Positions 8,886 through 19,222 of a stretch of 64,000 bases of DNA are shown here, in pieces. Source of the DNA: Alphaproteobacteria bacterium (lineage in GTDB: Bacteria > Pseudomonadota > Alphaproteobacteria > Rickettsiales > UBA998); NCBI GenBank assembly GCA_004293935.1, contig RDZH01000018.1, forward strand, positions 1 to 64,000, in the 5' to 3' direction. The notes beneath the pieces are model-generated. The model worked only from the letters and a program-made list of their open reading frames with translations. It was not told where the DNA came from and did no database searches. How positions within the stretch are numbered: position 1 is the stretch's first letter; each line of letters begins with the position of its first letter. Position numbers and translations under genes: made by a program.

Positions 8886-8916
8886 AGATTCAGTAACAAT
8901 TTTCTGGAACTCTATC

Positions 8917-11427
8917 ATGCGCTTCATTCCATTTCTGTTTCTGTTAGGTATGTGTATCAGCTTATCACACACAGCAATCGCCACCGATACCGTGCGCCCA
9001 ACATTAATCACAGAACGTTTTTTCGGTCTGAGGCATAGTAATTTATATGGCTATGGAAACGAAGAACATGGAACGATCACTTGGGATAAGTTATTGAGTA
9101 GCATGGGGGTTGCAAAACCTTTGCCACAACCTGCCAAGCATTATGATGATGGGTATGGGTATGGGTATGGTTATAGTTACAATTATAATCGTTGTAACTA
9201 TCATCATGCAATCACTATATTAGAGGGGATTCGTAAGGAATTAGGTGCAGAACATCCTTATCAAAAAATATGGGCAACCAACCAGATGAAAACCTTTTCT
9301 GCTTGTGATATGCATGGTAGTCTATTTTCTCCGCCTGTGATGCCAAAAGAACCATCGCTTCCTTCGCGTGCAAAGAGCGACTATTTTTATCAAAAGGCAA
9401 GCTGGTATTTTTACCATGGTAATTATACGAATGCCAAATTATTTTACGACAAAGTGATCGCAATAGACGATGCCCCGATGCGCCCTTATGCGAGCTATAT
9501 GTCACTACGTTGCTTACGAGAACTCGATCAAGAACGAGAAGCCTATGATCACATTGATACTCTGTTACGCGACCCAACAATCCGCCCTGCACATGCGCTT
9601 ATCAATAATTATCGCTTTATTATGGGATGGGAACATTCTGGGCCCGATCCTGAAAAACATCTAAAATGGCTTTTATCCATGATTGAGGTAACACCTGAAA
9701 AAGCTACTGATTTTCACCAAAGTGTCAAAGATTATGATGATGCCATGTATCAGCTTAATGCATATTTCCCCTATTACGATAAGGAATCAAAAACGGTGGA
9801 TTGGTGGTTATCTGATGTGCCGCTTGATTCTAAACGTATGCTTGCCGTGCGAACACTCGCAAAAGAAAATGAAACAGTGGATTGGATGCAGGCAAAGTGG
9901 GCGTATAATGTTTTTGAAGATGATTGGCTCTGGTCATTGCATCAGCCCAATAATCCGTACTGGCAACAAAATCAGCATATTGTTCATCATGCATGGAAGC
10001 ATTGGCATAATGGCGATGGGTTAGAATGGTTGCATATCGCACTCAGTAGGGTACATCCCAACGATGCTCTAGCGGAGGATATTCTCAACGCCGCCATACC
10101 GTATTTGCATCGTGAATGGACACAGGAAACGCATGAATATCAGGCATGGCTACTTGAACTTTGGACACATGCCACGCGACTTTATCTTGGCAGAAACGAA
10201 CACACCAAGGCTATTGGCTTCATCAGCGAACATGGTGATTTTAGAAAACTCGCTCTAGCATTTCATCAAGGTTCTAATCAGAACGCATATAATGTAGTAT
10301 TGCATCGTACTTTGCGATGGCTGGTATATACAAACCATATCGATGAAGCGCGTGCAATATTACCTCATAACACGGCACAATATTGCGATGGTTTTGACCA
10401 TTGGCGTACTTTGCTTGCTCCGACCACAGAAGCATTGATTGATGCCAATAAAAAATGCCACAGCTCCGATTCACATGCACAAACTTTATGGCATAAGATA
10501 GTCAATAATTTTTCAACAAACGTCCTCTATAATCTAGCACGCGACCCATTGTTTGACGAAAAAGAGCGAACACTTATGTCTAGAGCTGCACTCACGCGAG
10601 CTATGTTGTTGCATGTAGCTAATGATGATCTGGATCGTTATGCCACGCTAGCCGCAGAACTTAACCCTACTTTCCGCGAGCGCATCCTACGCGTAACAGC
10701 ACATCATTCGCATGATGACTACATTGAATTTCTACTACGTCACCCTCGGTTTCGTCCAGTGGTGAATCTTGACTATATTGCACCAGCCCTTATATTCAGG
10801 CAGCAGGATGAAATGAATGCAGTGAATACTGATCTCACGAAAATTGATACAGTTCATCATAGTGACAATAATTGGTGGTGCCGGGTGGACGGCGAACAAC
10901 AGCAACACCGTGTCTATGATCAGGGAGTCATTGTTGCGGGAATTAATTCACCACCGTTTCATCATACCTATTATAACTATCCTTATGGTGCATTTTTTTC
11001 AAAAAATGAGGATGATCCTACGGAATTTGAACCCTACATTCAGCAACAAAAGGCATTTATCAATCAGCATCCTTATCATCAACTCATCGATGCATCGGAG
11101 CTAAAGGCACTTGAGGCATTACCGTCTGGACCAGAATATTTGACGAATGCCGCGATGAAGCAGGCACAGAATGATTGGTTCGGTGGATGGTGGCGTAGCG
11201 AACAATCAGAGATCATTGCTGCTAATCTTTTTTATGCCATACGCACCACGCGTTATGGCTGTCAAAGGAATGGCTCTCATGCAGATTATTCACGCAAAGC
11301 GTTTGACCTGCTGCATGATAAGTATGGTGATACTATTTGGGCTAAGGCAACGCCATATTGGTTCGGATGTGCGCATTTCAGGCACGAATGCCGAAAAACC
11401 AAAAGCCACACTCACTATGCACCCTAA
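8917..11427 (+). CDS. Large exported protein of unknown function with TPR-like helices
   Basis: 836 residues from the ATG at 8917, which begins a clear signal peptide (MRFIPFLFLLGMCISLSHTA, cleavage likely after AIA). Upstream in-frame codons from a GTG at 8878 lie in a repeat element and would put 13 residues before the signal. After the signal come a tyrosine/glycine run (GYGYGYGYSYNYN, from a GGGTAT tandem) and then repeated helical pairs such as YFYQKASWYFYHGNYTNAKLFYDKVI that resemble tetratricopeptide repeats. The protein is rich in His, Trp and Tyr. A periplasmic scaffold role is possible, but I recognise no enzyme motif. Its end lies 20 bp from the convergent metG. Confidence 0.75.
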   Translation: MRFIPFLFLLGMCISLSHTAIATDTVRPTLITERFFGLRHSNLYGYGNEEHGTITWDKLLSSMGVAKPLPQPAKHYDDGYGYGYGYSYNYNRCNYHHAITILEGIRKELGAEHPYQKIWATNQMKTFSACDMHGSLFSPPVMPKEPSLPSRAKSDYFYQKASWYFYHGNYTNAKLFYDKVIAIDDAPMRPYASYMSLRCLRELDQEREAYDHIDTLLRDPTIRPAHALINNYRFIMGWEHSGPDPEKHLKWLLSMIEVTPEKATDFHQSVKDYDDAMYQLNAYFPYYDKESKTVDWWLSDVPLDSKRMLAVRTLAKENETVDWMQAKWAYNVFEDDWLWSLHQPNNPYWQQNQHIVHHAWKHWHNGDGLEWLHIALSRVHPNDALAEDILNAAIPYLHREWTQETHEYQAWLLELWTHATRLYLGRNEHTKAIGFISEHGDFRKLALAFHQGSNQNAYNVVLHRTLRWLVYTNHIDEARAILPHNTAQYCDGFDHWRTLLAPTTEALIDANKKCHSSDSHAQTLWHKIVNNFSTNVLYNLARDPLFDEKERTLMSRAALTRAMLLHVANDDLDRYATLAAELNPTFRERILRVTAHHSHDDYIEFLLRHPRFRPVVNLDYIAPALIFRQQDEMNAVNTDLTKIDTVHHSDNNWWCRVDGEQQQHRVYDQGVIVAGINSPPFHHTYYNYPYGAFFSKNEDDPTEFEPYIQQQKAFINQHPYHQLIDASELKALEALPSGPEYLTNAAMKQAQNDWFGGWWRSEQSEIIAANLFYAIRTTRYGCQRNGSHADYSRKAFDLLHDKYGDTIWAKATPYWFGCAHFRHECRKTKSHTHYAP

Positions 11428-11446
11428 GCAAAAGGAACTACCCCCA

Positions 11447-12976
11447 CTACACCTCAAATCGTGGAAAAATTGGTTGCGGTTCAGGAACGGTTGCACCGCT
11501 ATGCAAACGATACTGAGCCGATGCGTGGATGCATAAACGTGCATCTTCTGCAACACCCAACTGTTCCAGCCATAAGGATGCCGCACGTGGCACAAAAGGT
11601 TGCAGGCAAATGCCCAAACAACGCAACCCTTCCATCAGCACATAAAGCACCGCTTCCATCCGTGGCACATCCGTTTTACGAAGATTCCACGGTGCTTGTG
11701 CATCAATATATTCATTGAGCAATCGCCCAAGCTCCATCATCAATTCCAAGGCATAATGAAACTTCAACCCTTCCATGGCAGGGCGCACTTTATTTATGAG
11801 GTCGTAGATAGCTGCCTCGATTGGGGCATCCACCGCCTCAATGCGCGCTGTATTGGAGGGTACGCATCCGCCTACATGCTTCTGCACCATCGCTAATGTG
11901 CGCTGCGCAAGATTACCAAGCGTATTCGCAAGTTCGCTATTAATACGCTGCACCATTGCCATGGAGGAAAAATTGCCATCATTACCAAACGGCACTTCCC
12001 GAAGGAGAAAATAGCGCGTTGCATCTAAGCCGTAGGTTTCCACCAGTTGCACAGGCTTGATGACATTGCCAATCGATTTCGATATTTTCTGCCCTTCATT
12101 CGTCCACCAGCCATGTGCAAAAACGCGATCCACCACGGGTACGCCTGCACTCATCAAGAAGGCTGGCCAATAGACAGTATGGAAGCGCAAAATATCTTTC
12201 CCTACCACATGAATGGTTTCCCCACTCCGCCAAAAATTGGTGAAGGTTGGATTATGCATATCAGGATAGCCAAGTTCGGTAAGATAATTCGTCAGTGCAT
12301 CCAGCCACACATACATCACATGCTCAGGCGCATTAGGTACGGGTACGCCCCATCCAAAGGTTGTGCGCGATACTGAGAGATCATGCAATCCGCCTTTGAC
12401 AAAACTAATCACTTCATTGCGTCGCCCTTCAGGCTGGATAAAGTCCGGATTCGCCTCATAGAACGCAAGCAATCGCTCTTGCCATGCGGATAAGCGAAAG
12501 AAATAGCTTGGCTCTTCCACCCATTCTACGGGCGCGCCTGTAGGGGCAAAACCATTCACCAATTCATCTTCCGCATAAAATGCCTCATCACGCACGGAAT
12601 ACCATCCCGCATAGCTTCCCAAATAAATATCGCCTTGCGCAATCAACGCATCCCACATGGCTTGCGCTGCCATAATATGACGAGGCTCTGTGGTGCGGAT
12701 AAAGCCATCATTGGATAGATTCAGCTCTTCAGTCAGTTCACGGAAGGATTCCGACACCATATCAACAAATTCTTGCGGTGTCACACCTGCGGTGATTGCA
12801 GATTTTTCTACCTTCTGCCCATGTTCATCTGTTCCCGTGAGAAAATGCACATCATAACCATCCAAACGCTTGAAACGTGCCAATGCATCACAGGCAATGG
12901 AGGTATAGGCATGACCAATATGTGGCTTATCATTGACATAATAAATAGGCGTAGTGATATAAAAATAGCGTGACAT
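11447..12976 (-). CDS. metG: Methionyl-tRNA synthetase
   Basis: Class I synthetase charging tRNA-Met in the cytoplasm. HIGH at residues 19-22 and KISKS near residue 297 form the ATP site. The long insertion VRDEAFYAEDELV in the connective domain lacks a four-cysteine zinc knuckle. At 509 residues it is the short form without the C-terminal EMAP-like tRNA-binding domain. It is alone on the minus strand between the convergent 8917 gene and dcd, which ends about 48 bp upstream of its start. Confidence 0.97.
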   Translation of the reverse strand: MSRYFYITTPIYYVNDKPHIGHAYTSIACDALARFKRLDGYDVHFLTGTDEHGQKVEKSAITAGVTPQEFVDMVSESFRELTEELNLSNDGFIRTTEPRHIMAAQAMWDALIAQGDIYLGSYAGWYSVRDEAFYAEDELVNGFAPTGAPVEWVEEPSYFFRLSAWQERLLAFYEANPDFIQPEGRRNEVISFVKGGLHDLSVSRTTFGWGVPVPNAPEHVMYVWLDALTNYLTELGYPDMHNPTFTNFWRSGETIHVVGKDILRFHTVYWPAFLMSAGVPVVDRVFAHGWWTNEGQKISKSIGNVIKPVQLVETYGLDATRYFLLREVPFGNDGNFSSMAMVQRINSELANTLGNLAQRTLAMVQKHVGGCVPSNTARIEAVDAPIEAAIYDLINKVRPAMEGLKFHYALELMMELGRLLNEYIDAQAPWNLRKTDVPRMEAVLYVLMEGLRCLGICLQPFVPRAASLWLEQLGVAEDARLCIHASAQYRLHSGATVPEPQPIFPRFEV

Positions 12977-13024
12977 GCATAATCCTTGATTCTATTAGGG
13001 TGAAGATACCTAGCATCTTATGTG

Positions 13025-13594
13025 CTATCCCTGCGTTCCCTCAACACGTGGCAACGTCACGCCTTGCTGCTTCATATATTTGCCCTTGCGCTCCCCATAA
13101 GAGAGTTCACACGGACTATCCGCTTTCAGAAACAAAAATTGACATGCACCTTCATGGGCATAAATACGTGCAGGAAGTGGCGTGGTATTCGAGAATTCCA
13201 ACGTCACATGCCCTTCCCATTCAGGTTCTAATGGGGTGACATTGACAATAATCCCACAACGCGCATAGGTTGATTTACCCACACAAATCACCAACACATC
13301 ACGAGGTATACGGAAATATTCCACGGTACGCGCAAGCGCAAAGCTGTTGGGTGGAATTGTACACATAGGAGTTTTGCGATCCACAAAACCTTCATCCGCA
13401 AAGTTTTTTGGATCAACAATCGCGGAATCGACATTGGTGAAAATCTTGAATTCATCCGACACCCGCGCATCATAGCCATAGGACGAAAGCCCATAGGAAA
13501 TCACGCCCGAACGCTCTAAGCGATCAACAAATGGTTCAATCATCCCATGCTTCAGCGCATGTTCACGTATCCAATGATCGGGAAGAATACCCAT
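13025..13594 (-). CDS. dcd: dCTP deaminase
   Basis: Deaminates dCTP to dUTP for thymidylate synthesis; active as a trimer. Family motifs include [20 protein letters not shown] and [25 protein letters not shown], with the catalytic Glu in the HEGACQFLF region. It has 189 residues, the usual length. It begins [13 protein letters not shown]. It precedes metG on the same strand, and the AT-rich orphan at 13613-14251 ends only 18 bp from its start, so that gene has been placed directly upstream of a housekeeping gene. Confidence 0.96.
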   Translation of the reverse strand: MGILPDHWIREHALKHGMIEPFVDRLERSGVISYGLSSYGYDARVSDEFKIFTNVDSAIVDPKNFADEGFVDRKTPMCTIPPNSFALARTVEYFRIPRDVLVICVGKSTYARCGIIVNVTPLEPEWEGHVTLEFSNTTPLPARIYAHEGACQFLFLKADSPCELSYGERKGKYMKQQGVTLPRVEGTQG

Positions 13595-13612
13595 AGTTAT
13601 GCACTCTCTGGC

Positions 13613-14251
13613 CTAATATAAATTGTACTTATTTGTTTTTATATCATACTTATTTATTTTTACCTCTATTTTTTTAAGTATTTTATAGAAAAAATAGGTT
13701 ATAAGCATAAGTATAATATTATATAATAAAAAGCAAAATATTCTATAATCTCCCATACGATAATTAAAAGTCCATTCATACTCACGAAATCCAGCAATTA
13801 AGAAAAAGATTGTGTGACCCCAAAGAAAAATGGCAATAAATGGTTGGTCTTCTGTAATATTTTTATCTACAATATTCTTATAAACGATTTGTTTGTTTTT
13901 AAGTTTCTGAATACGCTCCCAAGAATCAAATATCTTATTTTTATAAAAAATGTAATAAGTACATAATCCTAAACTCAGGCATATTAGAATGGATATAACA
14001 GAAAAGATGCAACGTCCATATGCGGTATTTTCTCTACGGAATAATGTGGCGAATTCATTGATTTTTAAAATAAATTCAAATGGCTCTACAACCATTTCAA
14101 GTAGATGATAAACCAAAATTCCACTAACGACTCCAACGATAAAGGAAGCCATAATAGCAAAATATTTGCAATGCTTATGCTCTAGATAATTTTCTATAAA
14201 TTTATTTTCTATGTCATTTAATAACTTAGATTTATTGCTCACATTTATCAC
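13613..14251 (-). CDS. AT-rich orphan membrane protein
   Basis: 212 residues with about four hydrophobic helices (near 30-55, 82-105, 142-160 and 170-195) separated by Lys/Asn-rich loops. Codon choice is strongly biased to A/T (many AAA, AAT, ATA, TTT), unlike dcd and ribH on either side, which suggests recent acquisition. The C-terminus is a basic stretch (KKIEVKINKYDIKTNKY). I recognise no family. The frame is intact with an ATG at 14251. It could be the membrane component of a small defence or immunity module, but nothing in the sequence proves that. Confidence 0.7.
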   Translation of the reverse strand: MINVSNKSKLLNDIENKFIENYLEHKHCKYFAIMASFIVGVVSGILVYHLLEMVVEPFEFILKINEFATLFRRENTAYGRCIFSVISILICLSLGLCTYYIFYKNKIFDSWERIQKLKNKQIVYKNIVDKNITEDQPFIAIFLWGHTIFFLIAGFREYEWTFNYRMGDYRIFCFLLYNIILMLITYFFYKILKKIEVKINKYDIKTNKYNLY

Positions 14252-14276
14252 CCATCACTAAATTACACCAGATCCT

Positions 14277-14717
14277 TTACGCAGGCAGTTCCATCAATGC
14301 CGCTTGGCTGTGCGCAATATCAATCAAGGCAAGGCACGCCAACGCCGCATCACGCCCTTTATTTTTCTGGGCAGGATCAGCACGCACAATGGCTTGCGCA
14401 TGATTTTCGACTGTCAAAATCCCATTGCCAATCGGCAAAAGATGCTGCACTCCCAAATCCATCAAGGCACGCGCACTTTCATTACACACCGTATCATAGT
14501 GAGTAGTCTCACCCCGAATCACGCACCCAAGCGCGACATAGCCATCATAGCGATGGTGCAATGACGCAAAAGAGATGGCAGGAGGAATTTCTAATGCGCC
14601 CGGCACACGGATAATATCCACGTCATGCCCCGCATCATATAATGCTTTCGTCGCCCCTTGCTCTAACATGGTGGCAATATCAAGATAAAAGTCTGCAATA
14701 ATCACGGCTATTTTCAT
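14277..14717 (-). CDS. ribH: 6,7-dimethyl-8-ribityllumazine synthase
   Basis: Penultimate step of riboflavin synthesis, condensing the pyrimidine amine with dihydroxybutanone phosphate. Motifs are VPGALEIPPAI, ALGCVIRGETTHYDTV with the catalytic His in the TTHYD segment, and PIGNGILTVENHAQA. 146 residues, full length. No other rib gene or nusB lies next to it here, unlike many genomes where ribH-nusB are paired. The N-terminus MKIAVIIADFY is typical. Confidence 0.95.
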   Translation of the reverse strand: MKIAVIIADFYLDIATMLEQGATKALYDAGHDVDIIRVPGALEIPPAISFASLHHRYDGYVALGCVIRGETTHYDTVCNESARALMDLGVQHLLPIGNGILTVENHAQAIVRADPAQKNKGRDAALACLALIDIAHSQAALMELPA

Positions 14718-14926
14718 AATGTGTTTTGTACCCTTTTATGCATCTTTTGGCAATCAAAATTATTGCCATCACTATACTAAATATGTGCTGCATATGTCAC
14801 TTTTGCACCATGAATGTGCATGAAATCATGCTGCACAGCGAGATATGGGTGCATATGGAAGATTTTTTATATAGTGTGGTGTTGCTCTTTAAGAGATAGC
14901 ACAATTAAGATTTAAGGAATTGTATT
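14718..14926. other. Divergent intergenic region between ribH and the barrel gene
   Basis: About 209 bp with repeated TGCATATG/GTGCATATGG and TGCTGCA-like words (near 14790, 14815, 14830 and 14850) that could form operator-like palindromes. TATAGT at 14872-14877 may be a -10 box for the barrel gene, although no good -35 is visible. AAGGA at 14915-14919 is its Shine-Dalgarno. Confidence 0.3.
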
Positions 14927-15658
14927 ATGAATAAAATTTTCTCTAAAGCCTCATTGATGGCAACATTAATGACACTCACAACATTGGCATCTGCACCTGT
15001 TATGGCGCATTCGCATGATACTCACGAAGATCCCGGAATGAACTTCTCTATGGGCTTGGTTTCTGATACGTTCTTTGGCTTTGCGCCCTATGTGAATGGT
15101 AGCTATGATCTTGATGAAACAAAAGATTTGACTGTCTATGGTATTTTCTGGTCTGGTGGCACGGGTCAAGGCTGGGGCAACTGGGCAGAATTTGGTGGCG
15201 GTGTCAATTTCGATCTTGGTGATGGCATCACATTGAACCCGCAATTAGGATTCACCAGCGGTAATTTATTATCCAGCAGCGCAAATGGTCCTGCCGAAAT
15301 GGGTGACGGCATTGTGCCGAACTTTACGTTGAACGTAAACCAAGAAAAACTCGAAGCGCAAGTTTATGCAGGCTATTATGCACCGCTTCGTGATGAAGGC
15401 ACAACATCAAGTTTCTTGCATTATTGGGCAAGTGCTGGATATAAATTCAATAAACTTGTATCTGCGGGTGGTCATTTTGAACATTTACATGGCGGTCAAC
15501 AAGGCAACCGCGATGATGTCTATATGTGGGCAGGTCCGTATGTACAATTCACCGATTCTAAAGGTCGTGGATTCTTCCGCGTTGCTGGTGGTGTAGATTT
15601 AGAAGATACGCTTGGCAATGACACATTCTATAAAATGACGTTCGGTTTGAACTTCTAA
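14927..15658 (+). CDS. Outer-membrane beta-barrel protein of unknown role
   Basis: 243 residues with an N-terminal signal peptide ending ASAPVMA and a His-rich mature start (HSHDTHEDPG). The rest alternates short hydrophobic strands with Gly/Asn turns and ends in aromatic F (KMTFGLNF), the usual outer-membrane assembly signal. This gives roughly ten strands. Cargo is unknown; the histidines near the N-terminus might bind metal, which is inference. The start is set by AAGGAATTGTATTATG. A strong terminator follows, so it is a single-gene unit. Confidence 0.8.
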   Translation: MNKIFSKASLMATLMTLTTLASAPVMAHSHDTHEDPGMNFSMGLVSDTFFGFAPYVNGSYDLDETKDLTVYGIFWSGGTGQGWGNWAEFGGGVNFDLGDGITLNPQLGFTSGNLLSSSANGPAEMGDGIVPNFTLNVNQEKLEAQVYAGYYAPLRDEGTTSSFLHYWASAGYKFNKLVSAGGHFEHLHGGQQGNRDDVYMWAGPYVQFTDSKGRGFFRVAGGVDLEDTLGNDTFYKMTFGLNF

Positions 15659-15677
15659 TCACGCATTCATACCACAG

Positions 15678-15712
15678 AAAAAGGAGAGATCGATGCGTTC
15701 TCTCCTTTTTTT
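15678..15712 (+). terminator. Intrinsic terminator
   Basis: AAAAAGGAGAGA pairs with TCTCTCCTTTTT across an 8- to 9-nt loop, followed by T residues. It ends the barrel gene. Confidence 0.88.
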
Positions 15713-15817
15713 GTTGCATATTATCGTCACGAGCAAAGTAAGCACATGAATCATCCATCTTGTTGCTTGCGTTCTTGCAAGAATCTGCTACAAACTTGGT
15801 ATCTTCCTTAAAAAAAC

Positions 15818-15893
<76 letters not shown>

Positions 15894-16151
15894 TTCTTCA
15901 CTTTTGCCATGCTTCTGTAAGTGAAATTAAGGGTATATCTTACTCAAGAATACTCATCTTTTTCCACATGTAGATACTCCGCATCTTCATCTGCGATGAA
16001 TATACATTTTGAAACACGTGAAATCTAAACGATAATTTGCCCGAACATTTATTGCACTTTTCATCTGGCAGTGTATTGTAAAAAACACAAACAACTATAT
16101 TATAATGTGAATTATTTCGTCAAACGATTATCAATGACAGGGGATAAGTAA
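15894..16151. other. Leader region of the restriction-modification operon
   Basis: 258 bp without a gene. TATAAT at 16101-16106 is a good -10 box; the best -35 is TTGTAA at 16076-16081 with a long 19-bp spacer. A half-copy of the dispersed repeat (CGTCAAACGATTAT) lies at about 16118-16131. No copy of the tRNA-Arg 3' end is seen. Confidence 0.35.
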
Positions 16152-19100
16152 TTGGATATGGCACAACAGACAACACCAGCGTTTAATCAATTAACAGAAC
16201 AACTAAAAGAAATGTTTCAGATGGATCGGGGCGATCTCGATTTCGGTCTATACCGCATCATGAACCAAAAGCGCGATGAAGTAACCACATTCCTAGAAAA
16301 ACAGCTATTGCCACAGGTGCGAGCGGTTCTAAACGATTATCAGCGTGCTGGTAGCGCAGGCACACAGGCAGAATTGGATAAAGTGATTGCGAATCTGCAT
16401 GATGCGGGTGTTGACCCTGAAACATCCACCAAAGTGCAGGATCTTCGCGCCAAGCTGGGTGAATCGTTGGATATGAGCAGGATGGAGAATGAGATTTACT
16501 CTGATCTCTATAACTTCTTCAAACGCTATTATTGCGAAGGTGATTTCATGTCCATGCGCCGTTATAAGGAAGGCGTGTATGCTCTGCCCTATGAAGGCGA
16601 GGAAGTCAAGCTACATTGGGCGAACCACGATCAATATTATATCAAAACCACTGAAAATCTGAAAAACTACAGCTTCAAAACTGCTGAGGGCAAGCGCGTG
16701 CGCTTCGAGGTGGCGGCCGGTGGCACGGAAGTGGCGAATAACAAAGCCGCTGAGGGCAAGGAGCGTCGCTTCCTTCTCCATGCAGCCGCCCCCACATGTA
16801 CCACAGCCGATGAATTAACCATCCGCTTTGAATATCGCCCAGATGATGCCAAGCGCAAGCAGGATGACATCAACAAAGAAACGGTGGCACAGCTCTTTCA
16901 TTTGGCTGAAATACACAGCTTCGGTCTGAAGGCAAAAGCACCAACAGAAAAGAACGCTGATCGCACCCTGCTGGAAAAACACCTCAACGACTATACTGCT
17001 AAATGCAGCTTTGATTATTTCATACACAAGGATTTAGGGCGATTCCTACGTCGTGAGCTGGATTTTTACATCAAAAACGAAATCATGCATCTAGATGATA
17101 TTGAAAATGAAACCGCGCCGAGAGTGGAAACCTACCTTGCCAAGGTGAGAGCGATGCGCAAAGTGGCGGGAAAGATCATCCAATTCTTAGCGCAGTTGGA
17201 AGACTTCCAGAAAAAATTATGGCTGAAAAAGAAGTTTGTGCTAGAAACGCATTACTGCATCACGCTGGATCATATCATCGGCAGTGAGGCAGAAGATGAA
17301 TTGCTTCCCATCATCACAGCAAATGAACAACAGCGCGAAGAATGGGTAAAATTATTCGCCATTCATGAACTGGAGGGCTACAGCACGCCGCTAAAACCAG
17401 CCTTCCTCAAGAGCAATGACAAGCTGTTGGTGGACACCAAATTTTTTGATCCTGCCTTCAAATATAGCTTGCTTGGTTTGTTTGATAATCTGGATGAGCA
17501 AACCGATGGCGTGATGATCAACAGCGAAAATTTTCAAGCACTGAACCTGCTGCAAGCGAGGTATAAGGAGAAGATTGGAGCAATAATTACAGATCCGCCT
17601 TATAACACTGAAGATGATAGTTTTTGTTACAAAGACAATTACCAACATTCTTCATGGATATCTATGATCAATGATCGCATTGCCATTATTAAGAGACTTC
17701 TTAATAATGAAGCGTGGGTCTCAATAAATATCAATGACATAGAAATAAAAAATTTACTGGGAATTTTAGAGCAAAACGGCTTGTCTCCAGCTTCAACTAT
17801 TGTCGCTAAAATGTCGCACATGAGTGGAATGAAAATGAGTCATGCGGACAGAAAACCCCCTAAAATTAAAGAGTATATAACAATCTCAAATGCCTCGGAA
17901 TCCTCAAGAATAACACCAATCTATGAACAGTGTTCATGGGATGATGCTTTTGACCGCTATGATAGTTTCCTGTTCAAAAACAATTCAGATAACCCTGAAG
18001 ATTGGACCAGAACATCTTTAAGAGAAGCAGCTATTCAGCATGGGGTGAATGTCAAAGACGACAAAGATGCTTATGACGATTTTTGTATCAAAAATGCAGA
18101 GTACATATATCAACGTGCCAAAAATGATAGCCTATACGATTTGCCCCGAGATGGCGTTTTTAGGAAAGTAAAAACTGCTACAGGTCTTGATAAAATCGCG
18201 CTAAATGGCAAAGAGGTTCTTTTTGCAGCAAACTATTTCAAAGAATTTGAAGGGAAAAAGATTCCCGCCCAGATTAAAGGAGATATTTGGGATGATATAG
18301 GGATTAATAATTCGCATAATGAGGGCGGCGTTTCATTCGAGAGTGGTAAGAAGCCTGTAAAATTATTTGAGCGACTCGTAGAAATGCTGGCTAAGAGAGA
18401 TGATACCATTCTTGATATATTTGCAGGTTCAGGAACGCTTGCTCATGCAGTGCTAAATTGCAATAGAAAAGGAAACAAAAGAAAATTTATTTTGTGTGAA
18501 ATGGGTGAGTACTTCGACAGCATTTTGAAAAAAAGGGTATCAAAAGTAATTTTTTCATCTGATTGGCAAAGTGGCAAGCCTATAAAATCTGGTATTTCAT
18601 CAAGTGCATTGCTCAAATACATGGCACTAGAGCAATATGAAGACACGCTGGATAATCTTGGCGATGCACAAGGCAATTTTGGGCGCACAGAGCAGCAAGA
18701 GTTGGCTTTGCAACACGCAAACCGTTATGATAATCAACAACGCTTTTACGAGGGCTATATGCTCAGCTATATGCTGGATGTGGAAAGCCGTGGATCGCAG
18801 TCACTGCTGAACATTGATGCCTTTGCTGATCCGTTTGCGTACAAACTCCGCATCACCCGTAATGATGATACGCAGATGGTGAATGTCGATCTGGTTGAAA
18901 CCTTCAATTATTTGCTTGGCCTTACCATCCGCACAGTGCATCGGGATAAAAAAGGGATTGTTACCGTCACTGGCAAAAATGCTTCGGCTGAGAGTTGCCT
19001 CATCATCTGGCGCAACACCCTTGAGGTGGATAATACCACACTAGATACATGGTTTGGCACGCGCTATCCTTCAAAGGATTTTGAATTTGATGCCATTTAT

Positions 19101-19211
19101 GTGAATGGCGATAACAACATCGAAAACATGAAGCTGACTGAGGATCACTGGAAAGTGCGGCTGATTGAAGCGGAATTCAAACGCCTCATGTTTGATGTAC
19201 AAGACGTTTAG
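16152..19211 (+). CDS. Type III-like DNA adenine methyltransferase (Mod), long form
   Basis: 1019 residues. The methyltransferase motif IV DPPYNT is at 481-486 and the AdoMet-binding FAGSG is at 757-761. This order (IV before I) is that of beta-class N6-adenine methylases such as type III Mod subunits. The flanking pattern DNYQHSSWISMINDR also fits Mod. It is longer than classical Mod (about 650) because some 470 residues precede motif IV and about 240 follow motif I; these probably hold target recognition and Res contacts. AGGGG 8 nt before the TTG at 16152 supports that start, with ATG at 16158 as an alternative. The Res gene follows after 11 bp, so the pair is one operon. Confidence 0.9.
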   Translation: MDMAQQTTPAFNQLTEQLKEMFQMDRGDLDFGLYRIMNQKRDEVTTFLEKQLLPQVRAVLNDYQRAGSAGTQAELDKVIANLHDAGVDPETSTKVQDLRAKLGESLDMSRMENEIYSDLYNFFKRYYCEGDFMSMRRYKEGVYALPYEGEEVKLHWANHDQYYIKTTENLKNYSFKTAEGKRVRFEVAAGGTEVANNKAAEGKERRFLLHAAAPTCTTADELTIRFEYRPDDAKRKQDDINKETVAQLFHLAEIHSFGLKAKAPTEKNADRTLLEKHLNDYTAKCSFDYFIHKDLGRFLRRELDFYIKNEIMHLDDIENETAPRVETYLAKVRAMRKVAGKIIQFLAQLEDFQKKLWLKKKFVLETHYCITLDHIIGSEAEDELLPIITANEQQREEWVKLFAIHELEGYSTPLKPAFLKSNDKLLVDTKFFDPAFKYSLLGLFDNLDEQTDGVMINSENFQALNLLQARYKEKIGAIITDPPYNTEDDSFCYKDNYQHSSWISMINDRIAIIKRLLNNEAWVSININDIEIKNLLGILEQNGLSPASTIVAKMSHMSGMKMSHADRKPPKIKEYITISNASESSRITPIYEQCSWDDAFDRYDSFLFKNNSDNPEDWTRTSLREAAIQHGVNVKDDKDAYDDFCIKNAEYIYQRAKNDSLYDLPRDGVFRKVKTATGLDKIALNGKEVLFAANYFKEFEGKKIPAQIKGDIWDDIGINNSHNEGGVSFESGKKPVKLFERLVEMLAKRDDTILDIFAGSGTLAHAVLNCNRKGNKRKFILCEMGEYFDSILKKRVSKVIFSSDWQSGKPIKSGISSSALLKYMALEQYEDTLDNLGDAQGNFGRTEQQELALQHANRYDNQQRFYEGYMLSYMLDVESRGSQSLLNIDAFADPFAYKLRITRNDDTQMVNVDLVETFNYLLGLTIRTVHRDKKGIVTVTGKNASAESCLIIWRNTLEVDNTTLDTWFGTRYPSKDFEFDAIYVNGDNNIENMKLTEDHWKVRLIEAEFKRLMFDVQDV

Positions 19212-19222
19212 GAGAATGAGCC

